Assembly: GCA_002412715.1 (NCBI GenBank)
Contig: DHVP01000025.1
Location: 524-64,523, forward strand
Reading direction: 5' to 3'
Origin: Deltaproteobacteria bacterium UBA5205
GTDB taxonomy: Bacteria; Desulfobacterota; Syntrophorhabdia; Syntrophorhabdales; Syntrophorhabdaceae
DNA length: 64,000 nucleotides
Shown here: positions 9,658 to 18,561 of the stretch, one piece after another
Position numbering within the stretch: the stretch's first letter is position 1
Layout of the letters: each line of letters starts with the position of its first letter
The notes under the pieces: generated by a model
Seen by the model: only the letters and a program-made list of their open reading frames with translations
What the model was told of the DNA's origin: nothing
Databases searched by the model: none
Made by a program: the position numbers and the translations under genes

Positions 9658-10178
9658 AGTTCCTCGATGTTTACCCTGTTATTCGTGTAAATGCATATGT
9701 CCGAAGCGATGGCCATTGCTTCTTTGACGATCTCCGCCGCGGAAAGCGATCCATGCTTAACCAGCGCCTTTGCCGCCGCCTGGGCGTACGGGCCGCCCGA
9801 ACCGATGGCCGCGATGCCGTCGTCGGGCTCGACTACGTCGCCATTGCCGGAGAGAATGAGCGTATGGTCCCGGTCGGCAACGATAAGCAAGGCCTCGAGC
9901 CTCCTGAGCAGCCTGTCCGTCCTCCAGTCCTTGGCCAGTTCCACGGACGCGCGCATAATATTGCCGTTATATTCTTCAAGTTTCTTTTCAAAGCGCTCGA
10001 AGAGGGTAAAGGCATCCGCGGTTGCACCGGCGAAACCGGCGAGGCACTTGTCCTGGTAGAGCTTGCGCACCTTTTTCGCCGTGTGTTTCATAACGACGGT
10101 ATTCATCGTAACCTGCCCGTCCCCTCCAATAGCAATTCCCCCATTGTGTCTAACGCACAAAACAGTTGTGGCTTCCAT
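9654..10178 (-). CDS. hslV: HslV, proteolytic subunit of the HslUV protease
   Basis: This 174-residue proteasome-beta-like threonine peptidase forms a double hexamer capped by HslU. The chain begins MEATTV, so the nucleophilic threonine (T4, or less likely T5) follows a short leader that must be removed for activity, as in ClpQ-type relatives. GGDGQVT and the GSGG loop near residue 128 are conserved. It lies between xerC (2-bp gap) and hslU (4-bp overlap), the same order as codV-clpQ-clpY of Bacillus. Confidence 0.96.
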   Translation of the reverse strand: MEATTVLCVRHNGGIAIGGDGQVTMNTVVMKHTAKKVRKLYQDKCLAGFAGATADAFTLFERFEKKLEEYNGNIMRASVELAKDWRTDRLLRRLEALLIVADRDHTLILSGNGDVVEPDDGIAAIGSGGPYAQAAAKALVKHGSLSAAEIVKEAMAIASDICIYTNNRVNIEEL

Positions 10179-10180
10179 TT

Positions 10181-11068
10181 TTACCTTCTCGGATGGGATT
10201 TGTCGTAAATCTCCATGAGCTTATCCATGGAGACGTGGGTGTATCTTTGTGTCGTGGAGAGCTTGGAATGGCCGAGCAACTCCTGAATGCCCCTGAGATC
10301 GGCCCCGTTGTCCAGCATGTGCGTGGCAAAGGAATGCCTGATCCCGTGGAGGGACAGATTCTTGAAGAGCTGCGCCTTGATCTGGTGTTTTTTCATTATC
10401 CTTAAAAGGCCCCGGTACGTAAGGCGGTCACCGCGAAAATTAATGAAAAGGGCCTTATTCGTGCTGAATTTGTCCATCTTCCCAACTATCGCCAGGTATT
10501 CTTCGAGGGCCTCTTTTGCCTTGTCTCCAAAGGGAAGCACCCTTTCCTTTCCGCCCTTGCCCATCACCCTCGCCCACATGCCGTCAAGGTGAAGGTCTTC
10601 CAGATCCATGGAAAGAACCTCGCTCGCCCTCATACCCGTGGAATACATGAGTTCAAAGATCGCCCTGTTGCGAATATTGAGCCATCCGTCCCGGGGCAGA
10701 AAATCGAGAAAGTGGAACATCTCGTCAATAGTATAGAACTTGGGGAGATGTTTCTCTATCCTGGGGCTGCGGATTATAAGAGCGGTATTTTCGTCGATAT
10801 AACCCTTCTTTTTCATGAACTTGAAAAACATCTTAATGGCAGACACCTTTCGCGACAGTGACGATTTCTTGAGCCCTTTGTAGATGTTCACTATGTATGC
10901 CCGTATGGTGTCGTGATCGATGGCATCGGCCGGGCTTTGTTCCACAAACCGGATAAAATCCTCGACATCGCTCCGGTAGGCCCTTCTGGTATTGAAGGCA
11001 GCGCCCTTCTCGTTGTCGAGATACCGGTAGAATTCCTTCGCGACAACCTTGATGGTCTGCTTGTCCAT
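10181..11068 (-). CDS. xerC: Tyrosine site-specific recombinase XerC/CodV type
   Basis: This 295-residue recombinase resolves chromosome dimers at dif together with a partner Xer protein. An N-terminal SAM-like DNA-binding domain spans about 1-95. The catalytic set is complete: R147 (TGMRASE), K in KGGKER near 171-174, H241 and R244 (HGIRH), H267 (GHSKL) and nucleophile Y276. Position directly before hslVU matches the housekeeping xerC-hslV-hslU arrangement, so it is not treated as a phage or island integrase. A promoter lies just upstream, leaving almost no leader before the ATG. Confidence 0.92.
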   Translation of the reverse strand: MDKQTIKVVAKEFYRYLDNEKGAAFNTRRAYRSDVEDFIRFVEQSPADAIDHDTIRAYIVNIYKGLKKSSLSRKVSAIKMFFKFMKKKGYIDENTALIIRSPRIEKHLPKFYTIDEMFHFLDFLPRDGWLNIRNRAIFELMYSTGMRASEVLSMDLEDLHLDGMWARVMGKGGKERVLPFGDKAKEALEEYLAIVGKMDKFSTNKALFINFRGDRLTYRGLLRIMKKHQIKAQLFKNLSLHGIRHSFATHMLDNGADLRGIQELLGHSKLSTTQRYTHVSMDKLMEIYDKSHPRR

Positions 11069-11077
11069 AGACCTATT

Positions 11078-11105
11078 ATTGTATAATTTTCACGGAAATA
11101 ATCAA
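11078..11105 (-). promoter_or_regulatory. Promoter for the xerC-hslVU-arg-leuS-lptE train
   Basis: On the minus strand TTGATT (11100-11105) and TACAAT (11078-11083) are spaced 16 bp. Predicted transcription starts within a few bases of the xerC ATG at 11068, so the mRNA would be nearly leaderless. Confidence 0.5.
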
Positions 11106-11588
11106 GGAAATTCCCCTGTTGCCCGCATCCGCGCGGTCGGCGAGCCCCCGTGTCATCCGCAGCCGTCATGGCAGGTAATTCGACATCTTTGTCGATACCT
11201 ATGACCTCCTTCGACATATCTTGCCTGCTATCACCGCGGCCATACAATCCATTCATCGGCGTAACGTCCAGATATCACAAACCTATTGGGAACCGATCAA
11301 CAATGGCACACAAGTTGCTTGAGAAGACAGAACAATGACCAACCCTTCTAAAATAGATGGCAGAAAAAGATCTCACGAGGGGAATGCATCATCTGCCGTT
11401 GCGGCCGTTGGTACACCAGGCAGACTCAATTAATCAATCCCGAGGCTATTCATGCCTCACGAGGGCTCAGGGGTTACCCCTTCCTCCCCTGATCCCTCCC
11501 TCCTTTTTAAAAAACAGTCCAAAACCGTTTCACGTTCAAAGTTTCACGGATCGAGAGAAGAGATCATTATTAGAGCATCGACTGAAGC
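11106..11588. other. Intergenic stretch with no gene recognised
   Basis: About 480 bp lie between the xerC promoter and the der stop codon. Short open frames occur on both strands but lack ribosome-binding sites, family resemblance or codon bias. No tRNA, no convincing hairpin terminator and no repeat array were seen. A purine/pyrimidine-skewed patch (about 11480-11515) is the only compositional oddity. Confidence 0.6.
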
Positions 11589-12923
11589 CTATTTTTTTTT
11601 CAATACCAGCCGTATAGGCGCGCCCATGAAGCCGAATTCTTCGCGGAGGCTGTTTTCGAGGTACCTGCGGTAGTGGTCGGGTACGAGGCGGGGCTGGTTC
11701 GAGAAGAGGACGAAGGTCGGCGGCATGGCCTTTGCCTGGCTGGCATAGAATATCTTTACTTGCTTGCCTTTCTGAAAGGAAATATCGTGACGGGCAAAAA
11801 AGTCTGCAAACGCCTTGTTGAGAGCGGCCGTGCTGATCCTGGTCGTCAATTGCTCGTAGACGGCGAGGTCCATATCAAGGATACCGTCTATCCCGGTGCC
11901 CAGTTTGGCCGAGGAGAAAACCACTGGGGCAAAGGAGGCATGGGGGATTCTCTCGTAGACCATGTCTCGATATGTATCATAGGTAAACTGGTCCGCGACG
12001 AGGTCCCATTTATTGATAACAATACACAGGCCCTTCCCCCGCGACAGGATAAGGTGAACGATGCTGCCTTCCTGGTGGCCGGGGCCTTGTTCCGCATCGA
12101 CGATGAGGTTCACCACATCGGCGCGTTCGATGCTCCTGACCGCGCTCGATACGGAGTATTCCTCGACCTTCTCGTAGATCTTTCCCTTTTTCCTCAGGCC
12201 CGCCGTGTCGATAAGGACCAGTTCCCTTCCGTTAAAGGTGATCCGGGAGTCGACGGAATCGCGGGTAGTGCCGGGGATGTCGCTGACAATCATTCTCTCC
12301 GCACCCAGGATGCAGTTGGCAACGGAAGATTTTCCTGTGTTGGGCTTTCCGACGAGGGCGATCCGGGTGACCGCGGCGGGAAGCTGTTCTTCCCGCTCAA
12401 GGTCTTCGGCACCCTCTTCTTCTATCCTCGTGCAGATGTCTTCGAGAAGATCGCCGATACCGAGTCCGTGCGCGGAGCTTACCGCATAGAGTTTGTCGGC
12501 GCCAAGTTCATAGAAATCGATGAGGTTCTCTTCGCGCTTCTTCGAATCAACCTTGTTGATGACGTAAAAAACGGGTTTGTGCAGTCTTCTCAGGATCCGG
12601 GCGATGTCGCGGTCCGCCGGCATTACTCCTTCTTTGCCGTCGAGAAGGAATATCACCGCCGCCGATTCTTCCAGGGAGGCCTCGATCTGTTTCATGATGA
12701 GCCTCGAAAATCCGTCCTCTTCCGACGAAGAGAACCCGCCGGTGTCGACAAGGAGAAAATTGCGCCCCCCCATGTCGAAGGAACCATAGTTGCGGTCCCG
12801 TGTCACGCCGGGAGTGTCTTCGGTAATGGCCTTACGGTATCCTATGACCCGGTTGAAAAAGGTCGACTTGCCGACGTTTGGCCTTCCCACGATACTAATA
12901 AGAGGATCTTTTCTAGTCATCAT
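11589..12923 (-). CDS. der: Ribosome-assembly GTPase Der (EngA)
   Basis: This 444-residue protein has two tandem TrmE-Era-like GTPase domains and a C-terminal KH-like domain, needed for 50S subunit maturation. The first P-loop GRPNVGKS is at 13-20 and the second, GKPNTGKS, is near residue 190. Each domain carries its NKxD motif (for example NKWD in domain 2). The coding end is a run of nine A bases (Lys-Lys-Lys) before TAG, a slippage-prone but in-frame end. The 5' end overlaps the MFS gene by 11 bp. Confidence 0.96.
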   Translation of the reverse strand: MMTRKDPLISIVGRPNVGKSTFFNRVIGYRKAITEDTPGVTRDRNYGSFDMGGRNFLLVDTGGFSSSEEDGFSRLIMKQIEASLEESAAVIFLLDGKEGVMPADRDIARILRRLHKPVFYVINKVDSKKREENLIDFYELGADKLYAVSSAHGLGIGDLLEDICTRIEEEGAEDLEREEQLPAAVTRIALVGKPNTGKSSVANCILGAERMIVSDIPGTTRDSVDSRITFNGRELVLIDTAGLRKKGKIYEKVEEYSVSSAVRSIERADVVNLIVDAEQGPGHQEGSIVHLILSRGKGLCIVINKWDLVADQFTYDTYRDMVYERIPHASFAPVVFSSAKLGTGIDGILDMDLAVYEQLTTRISTAALNKAFADFFARHDISFQKGKQVKIFYASQAKAMPPTFVLFSNQPRLVPDHYRRYLENSLREEFGFMGAPIRLVLKKK

Positions 12924-14082
12924 ACCTCAAGAACATGCTTAAGACAAAACCCACAAGGGGCAGAATGGCAATGGAGTAAAGAGCCGTGGGAACACCGTAA
13001 TGGTCGGCGACAATCCCGAGGATCGTCACACCGAGACCCCCGGTACCGATGGCGAAGCCTACCATAAGACCGGAAGCGATGCCAAGTTTACTCGGAAGAA
13101 GCTTCTGGGCCATGACGATGGTGACGGAGAAACTTGAAACCAGGAGCATGCCCTGGATTCCCAAAACTACGAAGAGAAGGATGCTTTTCTCGATCGCCGG
13201 TATAAAAATGACGGGCAAGGTGATAGTGGTCAGCAGCATCGATATCCGAACGAAGAGCCGGTGGCCGAAGCGGTCGGCGATGGGAGCACCGATCAATGTT
13301 CCCGCTGCGCCGCAAAAGAGGAAGACGAAAACAAGCTTTCCGGCGAAGAGAGGATCCCCCTTCAGGTAGTCGATATAGTAAAAGGGGATATAGGTCATGA
13401 GTCCGATCTGTGTCCAGGAGCGCATGACAACGATAAGTATGACCATGCCCAATGAGGTGTACGCCAGCTTGGATGTCCTGGGGATATCGCGCTTAACCGC
13501 TTCGCTGTGGACGGCCACGGGCATCATGATCGTCCGGCGGTTTGCGAGAACGACGGCAACGCACAGAAGCGCCGGGACGACAATGACGGGCAATGCGGAA
13601 AACCCGAATGCATCGATGATGTACATCGACAAAATGGGACCCAGGGAGAAACCGATATTCCCCCCGACAGAGAAAATGGACATACCCGTCGCGGCCCTCT
13701 GCCCGGTGAAAAAATGGGCTGTCTTGTAACCTTCAGGGTGATATGACGCCACTCCCAGCCCGCTTATGACCACAAGGCCGAGGATCAGGGCGAGGTGCCC
13801 GGAAAAGGGCAGCAGCGAAAATCCGACACCGGCGGCCAGAAGCCCGAGGGGCAGCAGGAACGCCATCGCCTTCTTATCCGAGACGTATCCGAAAAGCGGT
13901 TGAAGTATGGACGAGGTAAAATTGGATGCCATCAGGATCATTCCCGTAAGGGCGTAGCTTAATTCGAGCTTCTCTTTCAGGAACGGCAGAATGGCCGGAA
14001 GCGCCCCTTGATAGATATCAACCACAAGGTGGCCGAGGGAAAGTATCAGGAGCACCTTGAGGTTAAATTGTCTCATTTTCAA
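12913..14082 (-). CDS. MFS transporter, fosmidomycin-resistance (Fsr)-like
   Basis: This 389-residue polytopic membrane protein has about 12 predicted helices. The opening segment with GHLVVDIYQGALPAILPFL, followed by SYALTG, resembles the N-terminus of the Fsr branch of the major facilitator superfamily (drug:H+ antiport). The true substrate cannot be inferred. It overlaps the Nudix gene by 20 bp upstream and der by 11 bp downstream, so the three are probably co-transcribed although functionally unrelated. Confidence 0.85.
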   Translation of the reverse strand: MKMRQFNLKVLLILSLGHLVVDIYQGALPAILPFLKEKLELSYALTGMILMASNFTSSILQPLFGYVSDKKAMAFLLPLGLLAAGVGFSLLPFSGHLALILGLVVISGLGVASYHPEGYKTAHFFTGQRAATGMSIFSVGGNIGFSLGPILSMYIIDAFGFSALPVIVVPALLCVAVVLANRRTIMMPVAVHSEAVKRDIPRTSKLAYTSLGMVILIVVMRSWTQIGLMTYIPFYYIDYLKGDPLFAGKLVFVFLFCGAAGTLIGAPIADRFGHRLFVRISMLLTTITLPVIFIPAIEKSILLFVVLGIQGMLLVSSFSVTIVMAQKLLPSKLGIASGLMVGFAIGTGGLGVTILGIVADHYGVPTALYSIAILPLVGFVLSMFLRYDD

Positions 14083-14596
14083 CGACGTCCCTGAACGTCA
14101 GAAGCATCCTGCATGTTGCGCCCCAGATCCTGTCTCCATTGTAATGCAGTTCGCCCCATTGTTCCGGTGCAAGCTCCGACCCTTTTAAGTGCCTGTAAGG
14201 AAGGAAGATAAGGTGGGCGACCTCTCCCGGATTAGTGGTAAAGTCATAGGGGTAAGGAATTACCCCCACGAAGGTGGAGATGACAAACCCCGTATATGTC
14301 CATGAATCGTCGGGCCTGCCGATGATCTCAACGTCTTGAGGTTGAACGCCGATCTCTTCATGGGTTTCCCTCAAGGCCGTACGTTCCAGGTTTCCATCAC
14401 CGGACTCGAACATCCCGCCCGGGAAGGAAACCTCACCCTTGTGATGCCGTACGGTGTCGGTACGCTTTGTAAGCACACAGGACACAGCGCCCTCATGTTC
14501 AAAAACCAGGAGCGCGGTAGCAGCCCGGACGGACGGCTCGCAGACGATCTTTCGCGGTGCATAGTCTATGAGACGTTTTCTGATGGTCCCGAGCAT
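14063..14596 (-). CDS. Nudix hydrolase, CoA pyrophosphatase (NudL-like) type
   Basis: The Nudix segment reads GGMFESGDG...RETHEEIGV. It is preceded by VLTKRTDTVRHHKGEVSFPG, which matches the LLTxR...R...G...FPGG signature that marks the CoA/acyl-CoA pyrophosphatase subgroup. The catalytic REtxEE core is intact. The open frame continues 177 bases further upstream (to 14773), but that extension looks non-family, so I start at the ATG at 14596 (177 residues), even though its ribosome-binding site is weak. Likely role: hydrolysis of CoA or a related nucleotide diphosphate. Confidence 0.8.
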   Translation of the reverse strand: MLGTIRKRLIDYAPRKIVCEPSVRAATALLVFEHEGAVSCVLTKRTDTVRHHKGEVSFPGGMFESGDGNLERTALRETHEEIGVQPQDVEIIGRPDDSWTYTGFVISTFVGVIPYPYDFTTNPGEVAHLIFLPYRHLKGSELAPEQWGELHYNGDRIWGATCRMLLTFRDVVENETI

Positions 14597-14793
14597 CACG
14601 TATTCTAACGTGAAGATGCCTGCAAAATCAATCGTGCGCGTGATCCGCCTCGGGCAAACAATGCAAGCCTCATGCCAGAGCGGGCTCACAAAAACTATTT
14701 TACTCCGCGCTCTTTTTCGTGTAAAAATGAAGCAAAGCAATCGCGGCAACGAATAACCAGTTACATGAAGCATCTCTTCGGAGGGGTGGAGCG

Positions 14794-15138
14794 ATGAAAA
14801 AGCAAAAGGGAGGCACTCCCGACCTCAAGGATAAACTCGTGGCCGAGGTCGTCAAGAAGGTGATGGCCCTTCTCAAGAGCAGGGGGTACGAACCGGACAG
14901 GACCGTGATTGAAAAGACGGCCAATGAGGCGATAGACGATTTCGTCGCGCAGTGGTATGAGGTTTCACTTGAAGCCATCGAATTGAAGGACGGCGAAGCG
15001 GATTTCGTTACCGACGACGAGATCGACGATCCGGAGCTCATTCGGGAAGCAAAGCGGAGGGTCATCAAAGAACTCTACGAAGAACCGCCTGAAGACTTTT
15101 ACGAGACTATAGTGCAAAGTGCCATAGTCTCTCATTGA
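14794..15138 (+). CDS. Small charged protein of unknown function
   Basis: This 114-residue, highly charged, probably helical and cytoplasmic protein has no signal peptide, membrane segment or catalytic motif that I recognise. A GGAGGGGTGGAG region just upstream of the ATG gives a strong ribosome-binding site, and codon choice looks normal, so I regard it as a real gene. Basic residues dominate the first 30 positions and acidic residues the last 50. It converges on the Lon-family gene with a 7-bp overlap of the ends. Confidence 0.65.
   Translation: MKKQKGGTPDLKDKLVAEVVKKVMALLKSRGYEPDRTVIEKTANEAIDDFVAQWYEVSLEAIELKDGEADFVTDDEIDDPELIREAKRRVIKELYEEPPEDFYETIVQSAIVSH
15103..15131. terminator. Possible bidirectional hairpin between convergent genes
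   Basis: GAGACTAT (15103-15110) and ATAGTCTC (15124-15131) form an 8-bp stem with a 13-nt loop exactly where the two convergent genes meet. There is no U-tract on either side, so termination is only a possibility. Confidence 0.35.
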
Positions 15139-17558
15139 TCATCGTCTTTCTTCGCCCTGCCTTCCTCACCGTTTTCCTTTTTCTTTTCCATCGCCTCCGA
15201 AATCTCCGTGAGGCGTTTCTCTACAAGGTAATTGATGGTCCCCTCAGGATAGGACCCATCCTCCTGAAGCTCACCCGCCTGCATGCCGGTCAGGAGCTCA
15301 AGACCCTCTTCCATCCGGTCGATGGTATAGACGGTGAAAAGTCCGTCCCTTACTGCCTCCATGACATCGTCGCTCAAAACCAGGTTTCGTGCGTTGCGTT
15401 TCGGGATTATCACACTGTGGGATCCGTCAAGACCGCGCATCCTGCAGAGGTGGAAAAAACCCTCTATCTTCTGATTCACGCCTCCTATGGGCTGGACGTC
15501 CCCGTTCTGGTCCATGGAGCCTGTTATGGCAAAGCTCTGTTTTAGGGAAACGCCGGAGATACTGCTCAGGAGCGCATAGAGCTCGGCGCAGGTCGCGCTG
15601 TCGCCTTCGACCATGTCGTAAAGCTGTTCGAATGTAATGGAGGCAGACAGGCTTATCGGCTTTTTCACCGCATACTTGCTGCCCAGGTAGCTGGTAATTA
15701 TGAGAATCGCTTTTTCATGGATCTTGCCGCTCATCTTGGTCTCACGCTCCAGGTTGACGACGCCCGCGCGGCCCATGTAGGTCTTGGCCGTGATTCTCGA
15801 GGGTTTGCCGAAGGCATAATCGCCGATGTCCAGGACGGCGAGACCGTTGATCTGCCCTACTTTTTCCCCCGACGTATTCACGATAAGCGTGTCTTCGAGC
15901 ATCATTTCCTGCAGCCGCTCTTCAATGCGGTTCACGCGGAAGATCTTCTCCTTGACCGCCCGCGTCACGTGCCCGGCACCGACCGTGTCGCTGCCGTCCT
16001 TCTTCGCCCAGTAATGGGCCTCCCTGATAAGGTCGGCGATGTCGCTAAAGCGCGTCGAAAGTTTCTCCTGGTGGTCGGCAAAGCGCGAACCCATCTCCAC
16101 CAGCCGGGCAACCGCCGTATTGTCAAAGGGGAGCAGGTTTTCGTCCTTCTGGCACTGGGCGACATACATGGCATATTTGTCCATGTTCTCCGGATTTCTC
16201 TCCATCCGGCTGTCGAAATCGGCCTTTACCTTGAAAAGTTCACGGGAATCTTCGTCATAAGCGTGAAGCAAATAGTAAAGGTAAGGGTTTCCTATGAGAA
16301 CCACCTTCGCATCGAGCGGCACCGCCTCAGGTTTGAGCCCCGCCGTGCTGATCAGGCGGTACTGTTCGAGGACGTCCTCGATACGGATCTCCTTGTTCTT
16401 GAGGGCCCGTTTCAATGCCTCGTAGGAAAAGGGGTTTCTCAAGAGCTCGAGGGCGTCGACAACGAGATATCCCCCGTTGGCCTTGTGCAGCGATCCGGCC
16501 TTGATCATCGTGAAATCAGTCGTGCCCATTCCGTACTGGACTTTGTACTCCATTCTTCCGAAGAGATTCAGGTAGGTAGGGTTGCTCTCATAGACGACGG
16601 GAGCCCCCTTGCTTTCCCCGTTGTTTACCACGACATTGACGGCATATCGCGCAAAAGAACTCTCCCCTTTCGGCATCTTGAGAAAAGGAAAGGGCGAGGG
16701 CTGCTCCTCGGTTGCCTTGAAATCATCAAGGTGAGTCAGTATGTCCTCTTTCACGTCCCCGAGGTACTTTACGACCTTCTCCCACTCCGCATATTTCTTT
16801 TGAATGGCATCGATCATGGGACCTACAAGATCAAGAGCCACCATCCTGTCGAGACGCATGACCATTTCCCTGACTATCTTCTCCGCCTCCCGCAGGATGC
16901 GGACCACATCGTTCAGTTTCTCCTGAAAGAGGCGCCCTGTTTCTTCCATTTTTGCCCGGGCCTTTGCGTCGAGAGCATCGAACTCCTCTTTCGCCATGGG
17001 CTCCCCATTCTCCTTGAGGGGAACGATAAGAACGCCCGTAGGGGTCCGTTTCACCGAGAAACCGCGATCTTTGGCCTCCGAATCGAGACGGTTCAGATAC
17101 TCCGACTGTTTCTGCTGGAATTCATCGATGATCTTGCTCTTCTGCGTATCATATTCTTTCGACTCGAAGGCTTTAGGTATCTCCAGCTTGAGGATCTTGA
17201 TCATCTCCTCGAGATCTTTCTGAAAGATCAGCCCCATGCCCGGCCCGAAAGAGAGGGCGGTCGCACTGTCGGGGTCCTTGAAGTTGTACACGTAGCACCA
17301 GTCTGCCGGGGCCTCCTCGTCGGCGGCCTTTTTCTTAAGCATGTACATGACCGTCGACATCTTCCCGGTACCGCTCTCACCAATGGCGAAGATATTGAAC
17401 CCCTTGCTGTCCATATTGAGACCGAAGTCCAGGGATCTTAAAGCCTTCTCCTGGCCGATCGTCATCGGTAATTCGGCGATCGCATCGGTTCTCGCAAAGG
17501 TGAAGGAAGCGGGATCGCATCTTTTGTACAGCTGGTCAGGTTCTAACTTGGTGATCAA
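15132..17558 (-). CDS. Lon-family (LonB/LonH-like) ATP-dependent protease
   Basis: This 808-residue protein lacks the LAN domain of LonA. It has an N-terminal AAA+ module with Walker A GESGTGK at 60-66, a long coiled insert (about 180-330), and a C-terminal Lon protease domain. The catalytic dyad is Ser654 (GDSAT) and Lys697 (GGVNQK). It belongs with cytosolic non-classical Lon proteases such as E. coli YcbZ/LonH. The start is a TTG at 17558 with AAGGAGG ideally spaced, and no ATG nearby preserves the N-terminus. The C-terminus is a short Lys/Glu/Asp tail. It appears monocistronic. Confidence 0.9.
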   Translation of the reverse strand: MITKLEPDQLYKRCDPASFTFARTDAIAELPMTIGQEKALRSLDFGLNMDSKGFNIFAIGESGTGKMSTVMYMLKKKAADEEAPADWCYVYNFKDPDSATALSFGPGMGLIFQKDLEEMIKILKLEIPKAFESKEYDTQKSKIIDEFQQKQSEYLNRLDSEAKDRGFSVKRTPTGVLIVPLKENGEPMAKEEFDALDAKARAKMEETGRLFQEKLNDVVRILREAEKIVREMVMRLDRMVALDLVGPMIDAIQKKYAEWEKVVKYLGDVKEDILTHLDDFKATEEQPSPFPFLKMPKGESSFARYAVNVVVNNGESKGAPVVYESNPTYLNLFGRMEYKVQYGMGTTDFTMIKAGSLHKANGGYLVVDALELLRNPFSYEALKRALKNKEIRIEDVLEQYRLISTAGLKPEAVPLDAKVVLIGNPYLYYLLHAYDEDSRELFKVKADFDSRMERNPENMDKYAMYVAQCQKDENLLPFDNTAVARLVEMGSRFADHQEKLSTRFSDIADLIREAHYWAKKDGSDTVGAGHVTRAVKEKIFRVNRIEERLQEMMLEDTLIVNTSGEKVGQINGLAVLDIGDYAFGKPSRITAKTYMGRAGVVNLERETKMSGKIHEKAILIITSYLGSKYAVKKPISLSASITFEQLYDMVEGDSATCAELYALLSSISGVSLKQSFAITGSMDQNGDVQPIGGVNQKIEGFFHLCRMRGLDGSHSVIIPKRNARNLVLSDDVMEAVRDGLFTVYTIDRMEEGLELLTGMQAGELQEDGSYPEGTINYLVEKRLTEISEAMEKKKENGEEGRAKKDDDQ

Positions 17559-17666
17559 GGGATACCTCCTTGGGCTTTGTATTCTCAGCTCAGTGTTGCG
17601 GTTCCGGATTCGTTATATAGAAAATAACACCTCATCGGGAATATTCAACCCATGGCAGAAATTCTG

Positions 17667-18422
17667 TCACCTCATCCAGCTGCCCCCCGTCACGCAGAGG
17701 GTCTGTCCCGTCATGTATTCGCCTTCGTCGGATGCAAGAAAAAGAGCCGCGTTGGCAACGTCTTCGGGTGTACCCTTGCGCGGGTAAGGTATCTCTTCAA
17801 ACATGCGGTCGATTTCGTCCTGCGGATAGATATGGGGGATGAATTCGTTGAAAATGAAGCTCGGTGCGATGGTATTGGCCGTTATCCGGTAGGCTGCGAC
17901 CTCCATGGCAAGGCACCTCGTGAACGCCATGACCCCCGCTTTGGCTGCGGCATAATGGGCATGGCCGCCGGCAAGCCCGCGAAAACCCGCAACCGATGTC
18001 ACGCTGATGATCCGGCCGCCGTTCTGTTTTCTCATCGCCGGCACCACCGCACGGCAGCAATAGAATGTGCCTGTGAGCGATGTGGCGATCACAAGGTCCC
18101 AGACCTCGTCGGTTATGTCAGCCACCTGTGTCGGGCGGTTCGTCCCCGCGTTGTTGAAAAGGATGTCTATGCGCCCGAAAGCCTCGAGCGTCTTGTCCAC
18201 GGCATTCTTTACATCGACGGCGCTCGTTACGTCGCATTTGAGGCCGAGCGTCCTTACCCCCAATTCCGAGGTAATCTCCGCTGCGACAGCCTTTGCACGG
18301 TCCTCGTGGATGTCGGTGATTACGATTGACGCACCCTCCCTTGCCATCACCCGGGCGGTCGCCTGTCCGATCCCGGCACCCGCCGCGGCAGTCAATAGGA
18401 CAACTTTATCCTGAAGTCTCAT
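17667..18422 (-). CDS. Short-chain dehydrogenase/reductase (SDR)
   Basis: This 251-residue classical SDR has a glycine-rich nucleotide motif TAAAGAGIG at 11-19, NNAG at 90-93, and the catalytic set Ser143, Tyr157 and Lys161 (YAAAK). A C-terminal GGSW segment closes the family fold. D37, at the end of the second beta strand, favours NAD(H) over NADP(H), which is inference. The substrate (3-oxoacyl, sugar, steroid-like or cyclic alcohol) cannot be told. The ATG at 18422 has AAGGAG upstream. It stands alone. Confidence 0.9.
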   Translation of the reverse strand: MRLQDKVVLLTAAAGAGIGQATARVMAREGASIVITDIHEDRAKAVAAEITSELGVRTLGLKCDVTSAVDVKNAVDKTLEAFGRIDILFNNAGTNRPTQVADITDEVWDLVIATSLTGTFYCCRAVVPAMRKQNGGRIISVTSVAGFRGLAGGHAHYAAAKAGVMAFTRCLAMEVAAYRITANTIAPSFIFNEFIPHIYPQDEIDRMFEEIPYPRKGTPEDVANAALFLASDEGEYMTGQTLCVTGGSWMR

Positions 18423-18561
18423 CGTTGGCTTCTCCTTGAATCTTAATGATACAAAATTGCCGCGATGGTGCTCAAGGGGAAAGTAAGGACGCCCTTCTTC
18501 CCTGTTCCTTTATTCCATGATATGGTATAAATGCTCACACAAAAAATCGCCGGAGAACTAC

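Noticed and set aside
10181..11068. XerC-type recombinase as a mobile-element integrase
   Set aside because: Its position before hslVU and the full catalytic set fit the housekeeping recombinase; no att repeats or cargo boundary were seen.
11550..11600. Nine-A run at the der stop as a frameshift site
   Set aside because: The reading frame ends normally in Lys-Lys-Lys-stop; no alternative extended product is evident.
11673..13067. 464-residue plus-strand open frame
   Set aside because: It is antisense to der, whose GTPase motifs are unmistakable; the plus frame has no family resemblance and no ribosome-binding site.
15717..17441. 574-residue plus-strand open frame
   Set aside because: It lies wholly inside the Lon-family gene on the other strand, and its residues look like reverse-complement translation of the protease.
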